Shown piece after piece: positions 55,270-64,000 of a stretch of 64,000 nucleotides of DNA. The notes beneath the pieces are model-generated. The model saw nothing but the letters and a program-made list of their open reading frames with translations. It was not told where the DNA came from and made no database searches. The translations under genes and the position numbers were made by a program. Numbering within the stretch: position 1 is the first letter of the stretch; the number at the start of each line of letters is the position of its first letter. Source of the stretch: Bacteroidales bacterium (GTDB taxonomy: Bacteria > Bacteroidota > Bacteroidia > Bacteroidales > UBA932); contig JAEEJZ010000021.1 in the NCBI GenBank assembly GCA_016282145.1, positions 1 to 64,000 on the forward strand, given 5' to 3'.

Positions 55270-57735
55270 TTACCAGCTGACAGGACGGGTGTAGGTGTTA
55301 CCGAAGCGGTCGGTCACGCTGACCGTGCCGCTGTTAGGCGTGGCACCGACCTCCGTCGTGGTGCGGAAGAGCGTAAGAATCCGATCGGTATCCACGGTCT
55401 TGTACCCGCTGTAGCCTTTCATCAACTTGGAGTAAGTCTTATAATGCGTGCGCATCTCGTAGTCCGCCAGGTCATAGCGGTCCTCTGCGGTCCAGCGCTC
55501 CATCTCTACCGGCTCACCTCCATCGGGGGTAAAGACCGGCAGGCCCCATTTCTCGTCCCAGAGGAAGATATTGGCATAGACGTAATTGTCGCCGTATGCG
55601 CCGCGAGGATAGGCGTGCATCTGATAACTCTCGTCCAACTGGGCGCCGCCCACTTTCATATAGGCCTTGCCGCTGCTGATCGTCCAGTCTTTCGACGGAT
55701 AGGAAGGACGGACGCTGGTATATCCCGTACTTGCGCCAATCCAGCTGGGGCGCTCGTATTTGGTGGGATGGAAATGCCAGGTCACTTCTTCTCCGTCCAC
55801 TTCCACGACGGTAAAGCCGCGCGGGGTACCGCTCGCCAGGTATTCATTGGTCCAGAGTTCTCCGGTGGAACGCGCCAGGGTATGCACCTGTACGCGTCTG
55901 TGCCGGTGATCCTCCGGATAAATGTAATTGAAACCGACGTGCGAATGCCCGGCCCAGGCGTGAACCTCGCTGTAGTTGTTGATGAGGTCGCCGTAGTCGG
56001 GACCGTGCTTTGCGGTATTCGTACGCTCGCTGCCGCTGAGCTGCTTGAACATCGGCGAATGAGCGCAAACCATCAGTTTGGTGGAAGTCGGAATGTAGGA
56101 AAGGTCCGCGCAAAGCCACTCCCAGACATCGTCCGTGAGGCCCTGGTCGTAGGCGGTGAGTTGGCCGCCGTCGCCGCTATCCTTCTTCATGATCAGATTG
56201 TCCAGCATCACGAAATGGAACTTGCCGATGTTGAACGAGTAGTTCCGGGGGCCAAAGTAGGATTCCCAGGGAGCCGCACCGCCATCGTCATCCGCTGCGC
56301 TAGGGTCGTTGTCGTGATTGCCGATGATATTGTAGGTCGGGAATCCGGTGGTGGACAAGCCGTTGACGTAATTGGCATAGAGTTTCATGCTCTCGTGCAC
56401 GATGTCTCCAAGGCAGATGCCATATACCTGACGGCCGGAAATACCGGCTGCCACATCCTTGAGTTCCTGGTAAAGGTCCTCGCAGATTTCCAGCGATTTG
56501 AAAGCCGTCTTGTCCAGATTCCAAGTATTGGAACGGGGCTGCGGGTCCGCAGTAATCAGGAGCGTATAGCGGTCCGGATTCGCCACGGCGTTCAGGGTAA
56601 AGGTTCCCATATCGTACACGCCGTCCGCAGGGCTCACCGACGAAAGCAGTTTGTAGAACTTCGGCAGACCAGCCTGCACGGGAGGCATATAGCCGGACGG
56701 GGTGCTCACATAGATGAACTTTGTTTTGGCGGGATCGCTCTGAAGGTAGAAGGTCCCGTCGTGGAAGGTCCGCACGCAGTGCAGCCCGTCGCTCACGACA
56801 ACGCCCTCCAGACCGTTTCCTTCACTGTCCGCCACCCGGCCCGTCACATTGTACGGGTCCAGGAGGAGTTTGTCCACATCCACCTCGGCAAGGCCGAATT
56901 CCACGGGGGTAATGGACGGAGCAAAGGTAAACTCGGGCATCCAGTAAAGTTTGCCCGCCTCCAGGGTAATGGCAGAGGTGCGGGTCATCGTGAGTTTCGC
57001 GTCGCCGTCATCCAGCAGGTTGACGTGGAATCCCTGGGCATATTCTCTCGCAGGAACCGTGAAAATCAGTTCCACCGCTTCCGTATCGGAAAGCGTCTCC
57101 TCGGGTTGCACCAGGATCCAGGTATTACCGTACGCAGGATCGGCCGGCGTCAGCGTGGCATTGGCGTAATCCACGTTGAATGTACCGCAAATCTGCTCGC
57201 CGTCGTTCCCGTAGAAGAACGCGACATCCAGCAGCGAAGGCGCGCCGGCAACGGCGGACTTCAGGACCTTGATGCCCACGAAGGCGCAGAGGTGCTGCAT
57301 CGTGCCACCCTCGGAAACGGAGGTGAGCTGCGCCACCATCGGGGCCGTATCGGTGGAAATCCCACAAGGGGTAAATCCCTGCACGGAAGGCAGCCATATC
57401 GTGGATTCCGTACTGTAGCGAACGCTGGGGTACAGCAGGTTGTAAGGCGCCTCAAAGTCGCCGCTGAAGTAGAATTTGGCCGTCTTGCAATCCTCCGGGA
57501 CATTGGAGAGTTCTTCGGAGCAAACGCCGTTCAGCGCAAGTTGGTCTCCGTTTTTCCAGTAGGTGGGGCGAACACCATCAACGGAGGGTCCGATGTAGGT
57601 TTTCGATATCCCCGGCATCCCCACTTCGATGACCAGTTCGCCTTCCTTCGGTTCCTCGACAGGATTCACCTGACAACCCGCTACAGCGAATAGCGCCAGG
57701 GCAATGATTGAAAAATATCTTTTCATTGTTTTCAT
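55270..57735 (-). CDS. Surface lipoprotein: fimbrillin-like domain plus calcineurin-like phosphoesterase (copy 1)
   Basis: 821 residues. Signal with lipobox FAVAGCQ (M1 or M4 start). Residues about 30-280 are a fimbrillin-like beta domain (ISKTYIGPSVDGVRPTYWKNGD). A MetallophosN-type Ig-like region follows (YNVTGRVADSEGNGLEGVVVSDG). The calcineurin-like phosphoesterase core has ITADPQPR, GICLGDIVH, IIGNHDND, VCAHSPMF and WAGHSHVGFN, and a C-terminal MetallophosC domain ends in GTVSVTDRFGNTY. It probably removes phosphate from an extracellular substrate. It has a full-length paralogue at 61.4-63.9 kb. It lies 28 bases after the GLUG-repeat gene. Confidence 0.88.
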   Translation of the reverse strand: MKTMKRYFSIIALALFAVAGCQVNPVEEPKEGELVIEVGMPGISKTYIGPSVDGVRPTYWKNGDQLALNGVCSEELSNVPEDCKTAKFYFSGDFEAPYNLLYPSVRYSTESTIWLPSVQGFTPCGISTDTAPMVAQLTSVSEGGTMQHLCAFVGIKVLKSAVAGAPSLLDVAFFYGNDGEQICGTFNVDYANATLTPADPAYGNTWILVQPEETLSDTEAVELIFTVPAREYAQGFHVNLLDDGDAKLTMTRTSAITLEAGKLYWMPEFTFAPSITPVEFGLAEVDVDKLLLDPYNVTGRVADSEGNGLEGVVVSDGLHCVRTFHDGTFYLQSDPAKTKFIYVSTPSGYMPPVQAGLPKFYKLLSSVSPADGVYDMGTFTLNAVANPDRYTLLITADPQPRSNTWNLDKTAFKSLEICEDLYQELKDVAAGISGRQVYGICLGDIVHESMKLYANYVNGLSTTGFPTYNIIGNHDNDPSAADDDGGAAPWESYFGPRNYSFNIGKFHFVMLDNLIMKKDSGDGGQLTAYDQGLTDDVWEWLCADLSYIPTSTKLMVCAHSPMFKQLSGSERTNTAKHGPDYGDLINNYSEVHAWAGHSHVGFNYIYPEDHRHRRVQVHTLARSTGELWTNEYLASGTPRGFTVVEVDGEEVTWHFHPTKYERPSWIGASTGYTSVRPSYPSKDWTISSGKAYMKVGGAQLDESYQMHAYPRGAYGDNYVYANIFLWDEKWGLPVFTPDGGEPVEMERWTAEDRYDLADYEMRTHYKTYSKLMKGYSGYKTVDTDRILTLFRTTTEVGATPNSGTVSVTDRFGNTYTRPVSW

Positions 57736-57763
57736 CTTTCGATTATTAAGTCAGCAATCTGCA

Positions 57764-60700
57764 TCAAAGATCTGCGACATTGCCGCCACCATCGGTAAAG
57801 GACCCCGTACCAGCGATATTGGCTGGCGCATCGTTGATGGTCGGTTTGTAATGGCAGTTCCGGATGATGTTGCCTGATTCGGAGATACCGACGACGGCGC
57901 CACCGGCTACATTTTCTCCCGTCATCTCGAAGGCCGTGGCATAACTGGCACAACCATCCACCACACTATTATCCATTTTAGCCACGATTCCGCCAATTCC
58001 CGTACCCACGGCATTATTGGCATGTAGAGTTGCCCCCTCAAACGCACAGGAAAGAATGTTACAGTTCTGAGCCTGTCCAAGAATACCGGCAGCATAATGA
58101 CATGCGCTGACACTAATCGACTGCTTGACCGTACAAGAGGAAATATTCACATACTTTGCATAGGCAACGGCACCGGCCACCCATCCTCGCTGAGAGCGGA
58201 TTGATGCAGCATCTACGATACAGCCATTATCCCCGCCAATGATAAGCGGGCTCATCTCTGTGCCTTCAGCAAATCCTGCGATTCCTCCGGCATAGGGCGT
58301 TTCTTTATACCCGTCACTATTGTTATTGTCGATATTGAATACATTGCCGGTATTCTTACAATTCAAGATAGAGGACGCGCCTGTCACATACGCAACAATA
58401 CCGCCCACATAACTCGCTGTATTATTATGCCTGATATCATTCCCACCATGAACATAACCGGCATTGGCACATCCATCAATAACGACGTCAGCACCCTTGG
58501 CCATGATACCTCCGGCATAAGAATCCGTAAATTTCCCCTCGTCTTTCTCCGCGGTACCACCACTGTTTCCTTTGTCAAAGAACACCTCCCCGACATTGGT
58601 ACAATCCAAAAGGGAAACTTTCTTCCCGGCAGCGTGACTTCCGATAACACCGCCAACGCCTCCGTCAATCGTGGCATCAGTAAGGAGATAATTGAGCTTA
58701 TAATCTATATAACCGGCATTCGTACATTCAGAAAGGGTAACATCTGTTTCGGCATAGCCTAAAATACCACCGATAAAATTACCGGTGCCCGGGCCTACCC
58801 GGAAATACACTTGTCCTTCTGTTCCGGTGGTGTGCGCATTCTCGCAACCGGACAATGTCAAGGCCGATTTTCCGCTAACCGATCCGACAATTCCGCCTAA
58901 ATAAGCTTTACCGATGGCATTGTCAGCTGAATTCCAACGGAAATAGACCGTCCCCAGATTCTTGACATTATAGATGGAAGCTTCGGTGTCTCCCACGATT
59001 CCGCCCAATGCATAACCAAGAAATTGATTCGAGAAATTAGGAGAGAAATACACCTGCCCGTGATTTGTGATATTCTTGCTTTCACCACCATCAATTTCAG
59101 CATAGTTCAGTCCAATGACTCCCCCTATCCGGACCTGACTGGATGTTCCATCCTCCATGGAAGAAATTTCTATATTCGCGGTATTATGAACATCCGTCAC
59201 CAAGGCGGTTGCCGTATTCTGCCCGATGATGCCACCCAGACTAACGACGCGACCCGCCTTGATCGCTTGCCCGCTGCTCATTTGACTGACCGCCGCATTG
59301 TTTGTGCAGGAAGTGACAGTTCCGTCATTGTACCCGACTATACCGCCCATATCCTGGATCCTTGGATTGGAACGGTGTTCTACTGTTCCGTTGTTCTCAC
59401 ACCCTTCAATGCTGCCCTCTTTCGCACATTTTCCAACGATTCCGCCGGACTTAATATATCGGCCGGTTGCATCACCGCCCCTGAAAATGGAAACGGCAAT
59501 GGTAGCCGAGTTCTTACAATCATATACAACACCTTTATATAACTCTCCGACCAGACCGCCAATAGCGGAATGGTGAGCAATCGTCGATTTGGAGACAATC
59601 GTACCACTGAGCCCGTCATATGCGCTGGGAACCGCCTCGTGGTCAGCTGTAGCGTTGGCTGCGAACAGGGTTGCTCCACCGTTGACATGTCCCGCTATAC
59701 CGCCAATAATGGTGTAGGGGTTGCTCTTGTCGGAAGAAGTAATCCTGGCTGCATTGGAAATAGCTCCTCTGAAATAGGAGTCCTTGATGATTCCTTCATT
59801 GGTAAAGCGGCCGACAATACCTCCGATGATGAGTTTACCTGTTCCCTTGAAGTCAGCCGGAGTGGAAATCAAACCGGAATACTCACAGTTCTGGAGTGTA
59901 CCGACTGTAACCCGTCCGGCCAAACCACCCACTGTGGTCATAGCGGTGACGTCTGAAACCGGAGCAAGCGTAACATCCGCAGCAGAATTCACATTATCCA
60001 ACAGACCTTTGTGGTATCCAACGACTGCGGCAGCATACAACTCAACTGATTTTCTATGAGTAAATGTAAAGGAACAAGTATTATCCAGCGTCAGATCCTG
60101 CACCTTACCGGAACTGCCGATGGCCTTAAAGAGCGATACAGTACTCGCCAGTCCGCTGATGGTCTTGCCATTCCCATTGAGAAGACCGTCAAAATAATAA
60201 TCTTCAGTATCGTTGTATTCCGCTTTCTTCATACCGATACCGCCGGTGGCGTTGAAGGCAGCTGACGACTCAGCATCGAACTCGATATCTGCAGTCAGCG
60301 TAGCGATTGTATTGGCGCTGACTGCCTTGCTGTTGTAATTCTGCGCAAAGGCTATCAGGTCCGCGGCCGAGGAGATCTGCACGCCAAGCTCGGTGCCCGT
60401 AGGGATAAATTCGAACTCAGGCATGACATAGAGGTGTCCGGCCTCGACGGTAAAGGACACATCCTTGGAGAGTTCCATATAATGGCCTGCCACATCCACC
60501 ACCTTGATGGAGAATCCGGAGTCATAGGTCCCCGCAGGAATCACCAGCACAATGGGCAACGGCTCGGAGCCCGGCGTATGTTTGACATTGATGACAAGGC
60601 TCTTGTCCGCCTCGGCGTCGGAAGCGCCGGTGAGCGTTGCGTTAGCATAGTCGATGGTAAAATCACCGCAGACCTGCTCCCCGGCATTACCGGTAAAGGT

Positions 60701-61219
60701 AATGGTGGCAACGCGGTCGGTATCTGGCGACGTACCTGCGGCACGCTTGATGGGAAGCTTGATCATCGCACAAAGCGGAGCAAGCGTAGCCCCGGAGGCA
60801 TCCTCGGTATAGGCGGCCATCGGATAGGCACCACTGGCAAAGCCGTCCGCTTCGTATTCCTGCGTATCCGGCAGCGTAATGGTGCTTTCGTCCTTGTACA
60901 TCACCGACGGATAGAGCACATTGCAGGGCTTTGTGTAATATTCGGTGAAATCGAAGACGGCAGTAACACCGCCGGCCGCTTCTTCAGTCAGGGGTTCGGA
61001 TGCAAGGCCATTGATGGCAATGCAGTCCCCCGCCGCCCAGAAAATCTTGCGTTTGGCATTTTCTGCCGGGCCCAGCGTGGTCTTTACATCGGAGAGACCG
61101 ACACCGAACTGTGCAACGATCTTTCCGCCCTGTCCGGACTCAGAAGTTCCGGTCTCTTCCTTCGCGCAAGCCGCGAGCACTCCCGCTGCGGCGAGCAAAA
61201 TGAAAAATCTGAACTTCAT
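57764..61219 (-). CDS. Large surface lipoprotein with fimbrillin-like domain and GLUG repeats
   Basis: 1151 residues from ATG 61219. Lipoprotein signal MKFRFFILLAAAGVLAACAKEE. Residues about 25-290 are the same fimbrillin-like domain as in the phosphoesterases (KTTLGPAENAKRKIFWAAGD). The rest is a right-handed beta-helix-like array of many GLUG-type units of about 50 residues, each with GGIVG or GGIIG, then a short DC or NC turn (for example GGIVGRFTNEGIIKDSYF, GGIVGYNDGTVTSCTNN). It ends in GTGSFTDGGGNVADL. Such proteins are adhesins or glycan-binding surface proteins in Bacteroidetes; the ligand is unknown. Part of the duplicated cassette. Confidence 0.85.
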   Translation of the reverse strand: MKFRFFILLAAAGVLAACAKEETGTSESGQGGKIVAQFGVGLSDVKTTLGPAENAKRKIFWAAGDCIAINGLASEPLTEEAAGGVTAVFDFTEYYTKPCNVLYPSVMYKDESTITLPDTQEYEADGFASGAYPMAAYTEDASGATLAPLCAMIKLPIKRAAGTSPDTDRVATITFTGNAGEQVCGDFTIDYANATLTGASDAEADKSLVINVKHTPGSEPLPIVLVIPAGTYDSGFSIKVVDVAGHYMELSKDVSFTVEAGHLYVMPEFEFIPTGTELGVQISSAADLIAFAQNYNSKAVSANTIATLTADIEFDAESSAAFNATGGIGMKKAEYNDTEDYYFDGLLNGNGKTISGLASTVSLFKAIGSSGKVQDLTLDNTCSFTFTHRKSVELYAAAVVGYHKGLLDNVNSAADVTLAPVSDVTAMTTVGGLAGRVTVGTLQNCEYSGLISTPADFKGTGKLIIGGIVGRFTNEGIIKDSYFRGAISNAARITSSDKSNPYTIIGGIAGHVNGGATLFAANATADHEAVPSAYDGLSGTIVSKSTIAHHSAIGGLVGELYKGVVYDCKNSATIAVSIFRGGDATGRYIKSGGIVGKCAKEGSIEGCENNGTVEHRSNPRIQDMGGIVGYNDGTVTSCTNNAAVSQMSSGQAIKAGRVVSLGGIIGQNTATALVTDVHNTANIEISSMEDGTSSQVRIGGVIGLNYAEIDGGESKNITNHGQVYFSPNFSNQFLGYALGGIVGDTEASIYNVKNLGTVYFRWNSADNAIGKAYLGGIVGSVSGKSALTLSGCENAHTTGTEGQVYFRVGPGTGNFIGGILGYAETDVTLSECTNAGYIDYKLNYLLTDATIDGGVGGVIGSHAAGKKVSLLDCTNVGEVFFDKGNSGGTAEKDEGKFTDSYAGGIMAKGADVVIDGCANAGYVHGGNDIRHNNTASYVGGIVAYVTGASSILNCKNTGNVFNIDNNNSDGYKETPYAGGIAGFAEGTEMSPLIIGGDNGCIVDAASIRSQRGWVAGAVAYAKYVNISSCTVKQSISVSACHYAAGILGQAQNCNILSCAFEGATLHANNAVGTGIGGIVAKMDNSVVDGCASYATAFEMTGENVAGGAVVGISESGNIIRNCHYKPTINDAPANIAGTGSFTDGGGNVADL

Positions 61220-61220
61220 A

Positions 61221-61343
61221 CTACCATTCACTTACATTTTCTTCATAAACATCAGGCGTGGTCACTCCACCGCTCTGATCCAGGAGTGCCTCCTGGGGGA
61301 TAATGCAAAAAAGCATATCCGGGGATTGATAATCAGTTTTCAT
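61221..61343 (-). CDS. Small 40-residue protein of the surface lipoprotein cassette
   Basis: Read on the minus strand from ATG 61343 to TAG at 61221, giving 40 residues that begin MKTDYQSPDMLFCIIPQEA and end in DVYEENVSEW. It is too short for the ORF track. It has the make-up of the small proteins often found next to fimbrillin-like and surface lipoprotein genes in Bacteroidetes: a charged start, a short hydrophobic stretch ending in LL, a GG turn and an acidic tail. Its stop lies one base before the GLUG gene start, and it lies 19 bases after the phosphoesterase, which supports translation in the same operon. Function unknown. Confidence 0.6.
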   Translation of the reverse strand: MKTDYQSPDMLFCIIPQEALLDQSGGVTTPDVYEENVSEW

Positions 61344-61362
61344 TATTGAGTGGTCTAAAAAA

Positions 61363-63867
61363 TTACCATTGTACAGTCCTGCTATAAGTATTTCCGAAGC
61401 GGTCGGTCACTGATACGGTTCCGCGATTGGGCGTAGCCGTTGCCGGTGCACGGAACATCGTGGCGATTTCACCCACTTCACTGGCCGGATAGCCGTCATC
61501 GCCGGTGAGGAAACCGACATTCGCCTTATAGTGGGACTTGATCTCAGTGTTCGCGAGATCGTATATCTTTTCTACATCTTCAACATAGTCCCCCCCTACA
61601 TCGTGAAGCAGGGTCATTTGCACGGGCGTACCGCCTTCCGGGGTCCAAACGGGCAATTCCCATTTGCTGTCCCAGAGGAACACATTGGCATAGACATAGC
61701 CGTCCCCATACGCACCGCGCGGGTAGACGTGCAGTTGATAATCCTCCGTCAAGGCACCGCTGCCATCCTTCATGACCGCCACGCCGCTGCTGTTATAGTC
61801 CCAGTCGCGCCGGTTATAAGCCGGAGGGCCGGCAAGACAGATTTTGGAAGTGACACCGACAAAATCACCGGTCTGGCGGGTAAGCGGATGGAAGCGCCAA
61901 CTGATTTCGCCGTTATTCACTTCCACAATCGTAAAACCGCGAGGGGTTCCGGCCGCAAGGTACTCATTGGTCCAGAGTTCCCCGGTGGAACGCGCCAGGG
62001 TATGCACCTGCACCCTCTTGTGGCGATGATTGTCGGGATAATTATAATTGAAGCCTACGTGCGTATGGCCCGCCCAGGCGTGAACCTCCGCATAGTCGTT
62101 GAGAAGGTCTCCGTAATCCGGACCGTGCAGGGCCGTATTGGAGCGCTCGCTTCCGTTGATGTACTTGAACATCGGAGAATGAGCGCAGACCATCAGTTTG
62201 GTACTCGTCGGAATATAGGACAAATCCGCCTGCAACCAGGCCCAGATCTTATCCGTCAGGCCCTGGTCAAAACCCGTGAGCTTGTTACTGTTATCCGGGT
62301 TCGGCTTCATGATCAGATTATCCAGCATCACATAGTGGATGCCGCCGATGTTGAAGGAATAGTTTCTGGGGCCATAGTACGACTCAAAGGGCTCGGCTCC
62401 GGCATCATCGTCCGCCGCAGAGGGATTATTGTCGTGGTTGCCGATGATATTATAGGTAGGATAGCCGAGCCGTGCCAAACCCGTGTTGTAATTGTCAAAC
62501 AGGGACATCTTTTCGTGTACAATGTCACCCAGGCAAATCCCATAAACCTGCCGGCCGGAAATTCCGGCTGCCACATCAGCGAGTTCATCGTACAGGTCTT
62601 CACAGACATCCAGCGACTTGAAAGCGATGCGGTCATTGTTCCAGTCATCATACTTCCGCGGCTGCGGATCCGCCGTAATCAGCAGGGTATAGCGGTTGGG
62701 ATTCTCCACCGGCGTCAATACAAAGTCGCCAAAGTCATATACACCGCCCGAAGGAGTGATATCGGCCTTGGCCTTGTAGAACTTCGGGATGCCGTTTACC
62801 ACCTGCGGCATGTAGCCGGAAGGGGTGCTCAAATAGACAAACTTCACATCCGCAACGACACTCTCCATGTAGAAACTGCCGTCGAACATCGTCCGGACGC
62901 ACTGCGTGCCGTCGGAAACCACGACCCCTTCCAGTCCGCTGCCGGCGTTATCCACCACGCGACCGGTAATGTTGAAGCCGTCCGGCTCCAGCACCTCCTC
63001 TTCAATGGCTTCAATCTCGAAACTCGTCGCGATGGACGAAGGAACGAAAGTGAAAGCGGTCATCTTCTTCAGGCTGCCAGCATCCAGCGTAGAGGCTGTA
63101 CTTTTCACCTTGGTCATCGTCCGGTGCTGATTATCCTCGAGGACAACGCGGAAGCCGCTCGCATACTCCCCTGCAGGGACGACGAGATAGAGTTCCAGCG
63201 GAGTCCCGCTGACCAGCGGCTGCGCCACGTTCAGCACCAACTCCCTTCCCTCTCCGGACTCAGCGGCCGGAGAGAGGGAGGGAACGGTATAGTCGATGCT
63301 GAAATCGCCGCAGACCTGTTCGTCCGCATTCCCATAGAACTTCACGGTGGAAAGCGACGATGCGCTCACGCCGGCATCCTTGCTGACCGAGAGTTGCAGC
63401 ACGGCGCAAAGGTGCCCGAGCGAAATCTTTCCGGAGACAGATTCCACATAAGCGGCAAGGGGCTCCGAATTACTTGCGAAAGAACCTGCGGCGTACGCCT
63501 GCTCTGCCGGAAGGGTGATGGTCGATGCATTCTTCCAGAAAGAGGCCGGATACAAAAGGTTGAAAGGAGGGTTGTGCACGCCAGGGAAGATGAAGGACGC
63601 AGAAGAGGCCTCCTCCCCGACGCCGGATAGCGGATAGGATGCGGTACCGTCCAGGGACAGGCAGTCCCCGTCGCACCAATAAATCTTCCGCTTTCCGTCT
63701 ACAGACGGTCCCATAACCGTCTTTCCGCCCGCATCCTGAAGACTTACATCCAGGGTGGTCACACCCTCGGAAAGTCCGTCAATCATACCCGACTCCGGCT
63801 CTTCCACCGAACAGGCAAAAGCCAGGGTGGAGAGCAGGAGTACAGGAATACGCCACAAATTTCGCAT
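61363..63867 (-). CDS. Surface lipoprotein: fimbrillin-like domain plus calcineurin-like phosphoesterase (copy 2)
   Basis: 834 residues from ATG 63867 (the second ATG, MRNLWRIPVLLLSTLAFACS, lipobox FACS). The domain order equals that of the paralogue at 55.3 kb: fimbrillin-like domain (KTVMGPSVDGKRKIYWCDGD), MetallophosN-like region (FNITGRVVDNAGSGLEGVVVSDG), phosphoesterase core (ITADPQPR, GICLGDIVH, IIGNHDNN, VCAHSPMF, WAGHTHVGFN) and the C-terminal domain ending GTVSVTDRFGNTYSR. All metal ligands seem present in both copies. It precedes the 40-residue gene and the GLUG gene in one apparent transcription unit. Confidence 0.88.
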   Translation of the reverse strand: MRNLWRIPVLLLSTLAFACSVEEPESGMIDGLSEGVTTLDVSLQDAGGKTVMGPSVDGKRKIYWCDGDCLSLDGTASYPLSGVGEEASSASFIFPGVHNPPFNLLYPASFWKNASTITLPAEQAYAAGSFASNSEPLAAYVESVSGKISLGHLCAVLQLSVSKDAGVSASSLSTVKFYGNADEQVCGDFSIDYTVPSLSPAAESGEGRELVLNVAQPLVSGTPLELYLVVPAGEYASGFRVVLEDNQHRTMTKVKSTASTLDAGSLKKMTAFTFVPSSIATSFEIEAIEEEVLEPDGFNITGRVVDNAGSGLEGVVVSDGTQCVRTMFDGSFYMESVVADVKFVYLSTPSGYMPQVVNGIPKFYKAKADITPSGGVYDFGDFVLTPVENPNRYTLLITADPQPRKYDDWNNDRIAFKSLDVCEDLYDELADVAAGISGRQVYGICLGDIVHEKMSLFDNYNTGLARLGYPTYNIIGNHDNNPSAADDDAGAEPFESYYGPRNYSFNIGGIHYVMLDNLIMKPNPDNSNKLTGFDQGLTDKIWAWLQADLSYIPTSTKLMVCAHSPMFKYINGSERSNTALHGPDYGDLLNDYAEVHAWAGHTHVGFNYNYPDNHRHKRVQVHTLARSTGELWTNEYLAAGTPRGFTIVEVNNGEISWRFHPLTRQTGDFVGVTSKICLAGPPAYNRRDWDYNSSGVAVMKDGSGALTEDYQLHVYPRGAYGDGYVYANVFLWDSKWELPVWTPEGGTPVQMTLLHDVGGDYVEDVEKIYDLANTEIKSHYKANVGFLTGDDGYPASEVGEIATMFRAPATATPNRGTVSVTDRFGNTYSRTVQW

Positions 63868-63881
63868 ACACATATCAAAGA

Positions 63882-64000
63882 TTAAAGGTTAGCCACGTTG
63901 CCGCCACCGTCGGTATAGGAACCGGAGCCGACAATAGTAGCCGTCGCAGCCGTTCCTGCTTTCGGCCCTTCAACTGCAGATTTATAATGGCAATTCTGAA
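63882..64000 (-). CDS. C-terminus of a second GLUG-type surface lipoprotein (cut by window edge)
   Basis: Partial gene: the last 38 codons, ending in GSGSYTDGGGNVANL and TAA at 63882. The tail QNCHYKSAVEGPKAG-TAATATIVGSGSYTDGGGNVANL matches the end of the 57764-61219 protein (NCHYKPTINDAP... GTGSFTDGGGNVADL). It therefore is most likely the upstream GLUG-repeat partner of phosphoesterase copy 2, and completes the tandem repeat of the two-gene cassette. The stop is 14 bases before the next start. Confidence 0.75.
   Translation of the reverse strand, partial: QNCHYKSAVEGPKAGTAATATIVGSGSYTDGGGNVANL

Noticed and set aside
55240-57693. 817-residue plus-strand ORF
   Set aside because: Antisense shadow of the phosphoesterase gene; GC-rich codons leave opposite frames open. 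No signal, domain or promoter.
57764-61219. Repeats in the GLUG gene as a DNA tandem repeat or CRISPR array
   Set aside because: The units repeat at protein level only (GGIVG spacing of about 50 residues); the DNA is diverged and no identical 25-40 base repeats with spacers are seen.
61531-63630. 699-residue plus-strand ORF
   Set aside because: Antisense shadow of phosphoesterase copy 2 for the same reason.

Overview
The window looks like chromosome of a GC-rich member of the Bacteroidales. Three things point there. Promoters repeatedly show the Bacteroidetes -7 box TAnnTTTG and few genes have a clear Shine-Dalgarno sequence. The gene set is typical of the group: fimbrillin-like lipoproteins, GLUG-repeat proteins, a C10 protease, a V-type ATPase operon with a DUF2764 gene, fused HisIE, and DUF1846. 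Most genes also have one-base or ATGA overlaps. I cannot name the species from the sequence alone; a gut or rumen lineage is an inference.

Bases 1-7330 are accessory DNA. An IS30-type transposase broken by an in-frame TAA lies at the left edge. Next comes a visibly AT-richer, tightly packed five-gene operon (658-6615): a four-TM membrane protein, an AAA15-type ATPase, an RloB-like TOPRIM protein, a metallo-beta-lactamase-fold protein, and one polypeptide that joins E2-like, E1-like and JAB deubiquitinase-like domains. This joins an RloAB/PARIS-like abortive-infection pair to a ubiquitin-like conjugation/deconjugation module, and it is the strongest candidate for an undescribed defence system here. 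A 0.7-kb gene-poor stretch with short inverted and direct repeats separates it from the core chromosome.

Bases 7334-48168 are mostly housekeeping. They include mutT, a DUF2490 protein, an SSS symporter, thiL (probably starting at CTG), a GlpT-type transporter, folB, ligA, a YihY-type membrane protein, a RelA/SpoT synthetase fused in frame to an Ig-like lipoprotein, a compact ispG, DUF1846, an RlmI-type methyltransferase, an RNase D-like exonuclease, a LacI regulator, a lipid kinase, a PAP2 phosphatase, obgE, a sugar kinase, an aminotransferase, two secreted cysteine proteases, pssA, an acyltransferase, gap, surE, lpxB, hisIE, a second SpoT-like protein and a GH2-glycerophosphodiesterase fusion. 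The two RelA/SpoT proteins look complementary: one keeps synthetase motifs, the other keeps hydrolase motifs.

Bases 48169-55203 are a complete-looking Bacteroidetes V-type ATPase operon (E, DUF2764, A, B, D, I, K). It is preceded by a perfect 16-bp inverted repeat and followed by a strong bidirectional terminator. Bases 55270-64000 carry, on the minus strand, a tandemly duplicated cassette of surface lipoproteins: a GLUG-repeat protein plus a calcineurin-like phosphoesterase, twice, with the second GLUG gene cut by the window edge. All share a fimbrillin-like N-terminal domain. A 40-residue small gene missed by the ORF track sits inside the cassette.

Across the window many -7 boxes lie only 3-9 bases from the start codon, which suggests leaderless or near-leaderless transcripts. 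No tRNA, rRNA or CRISPR array was seen.
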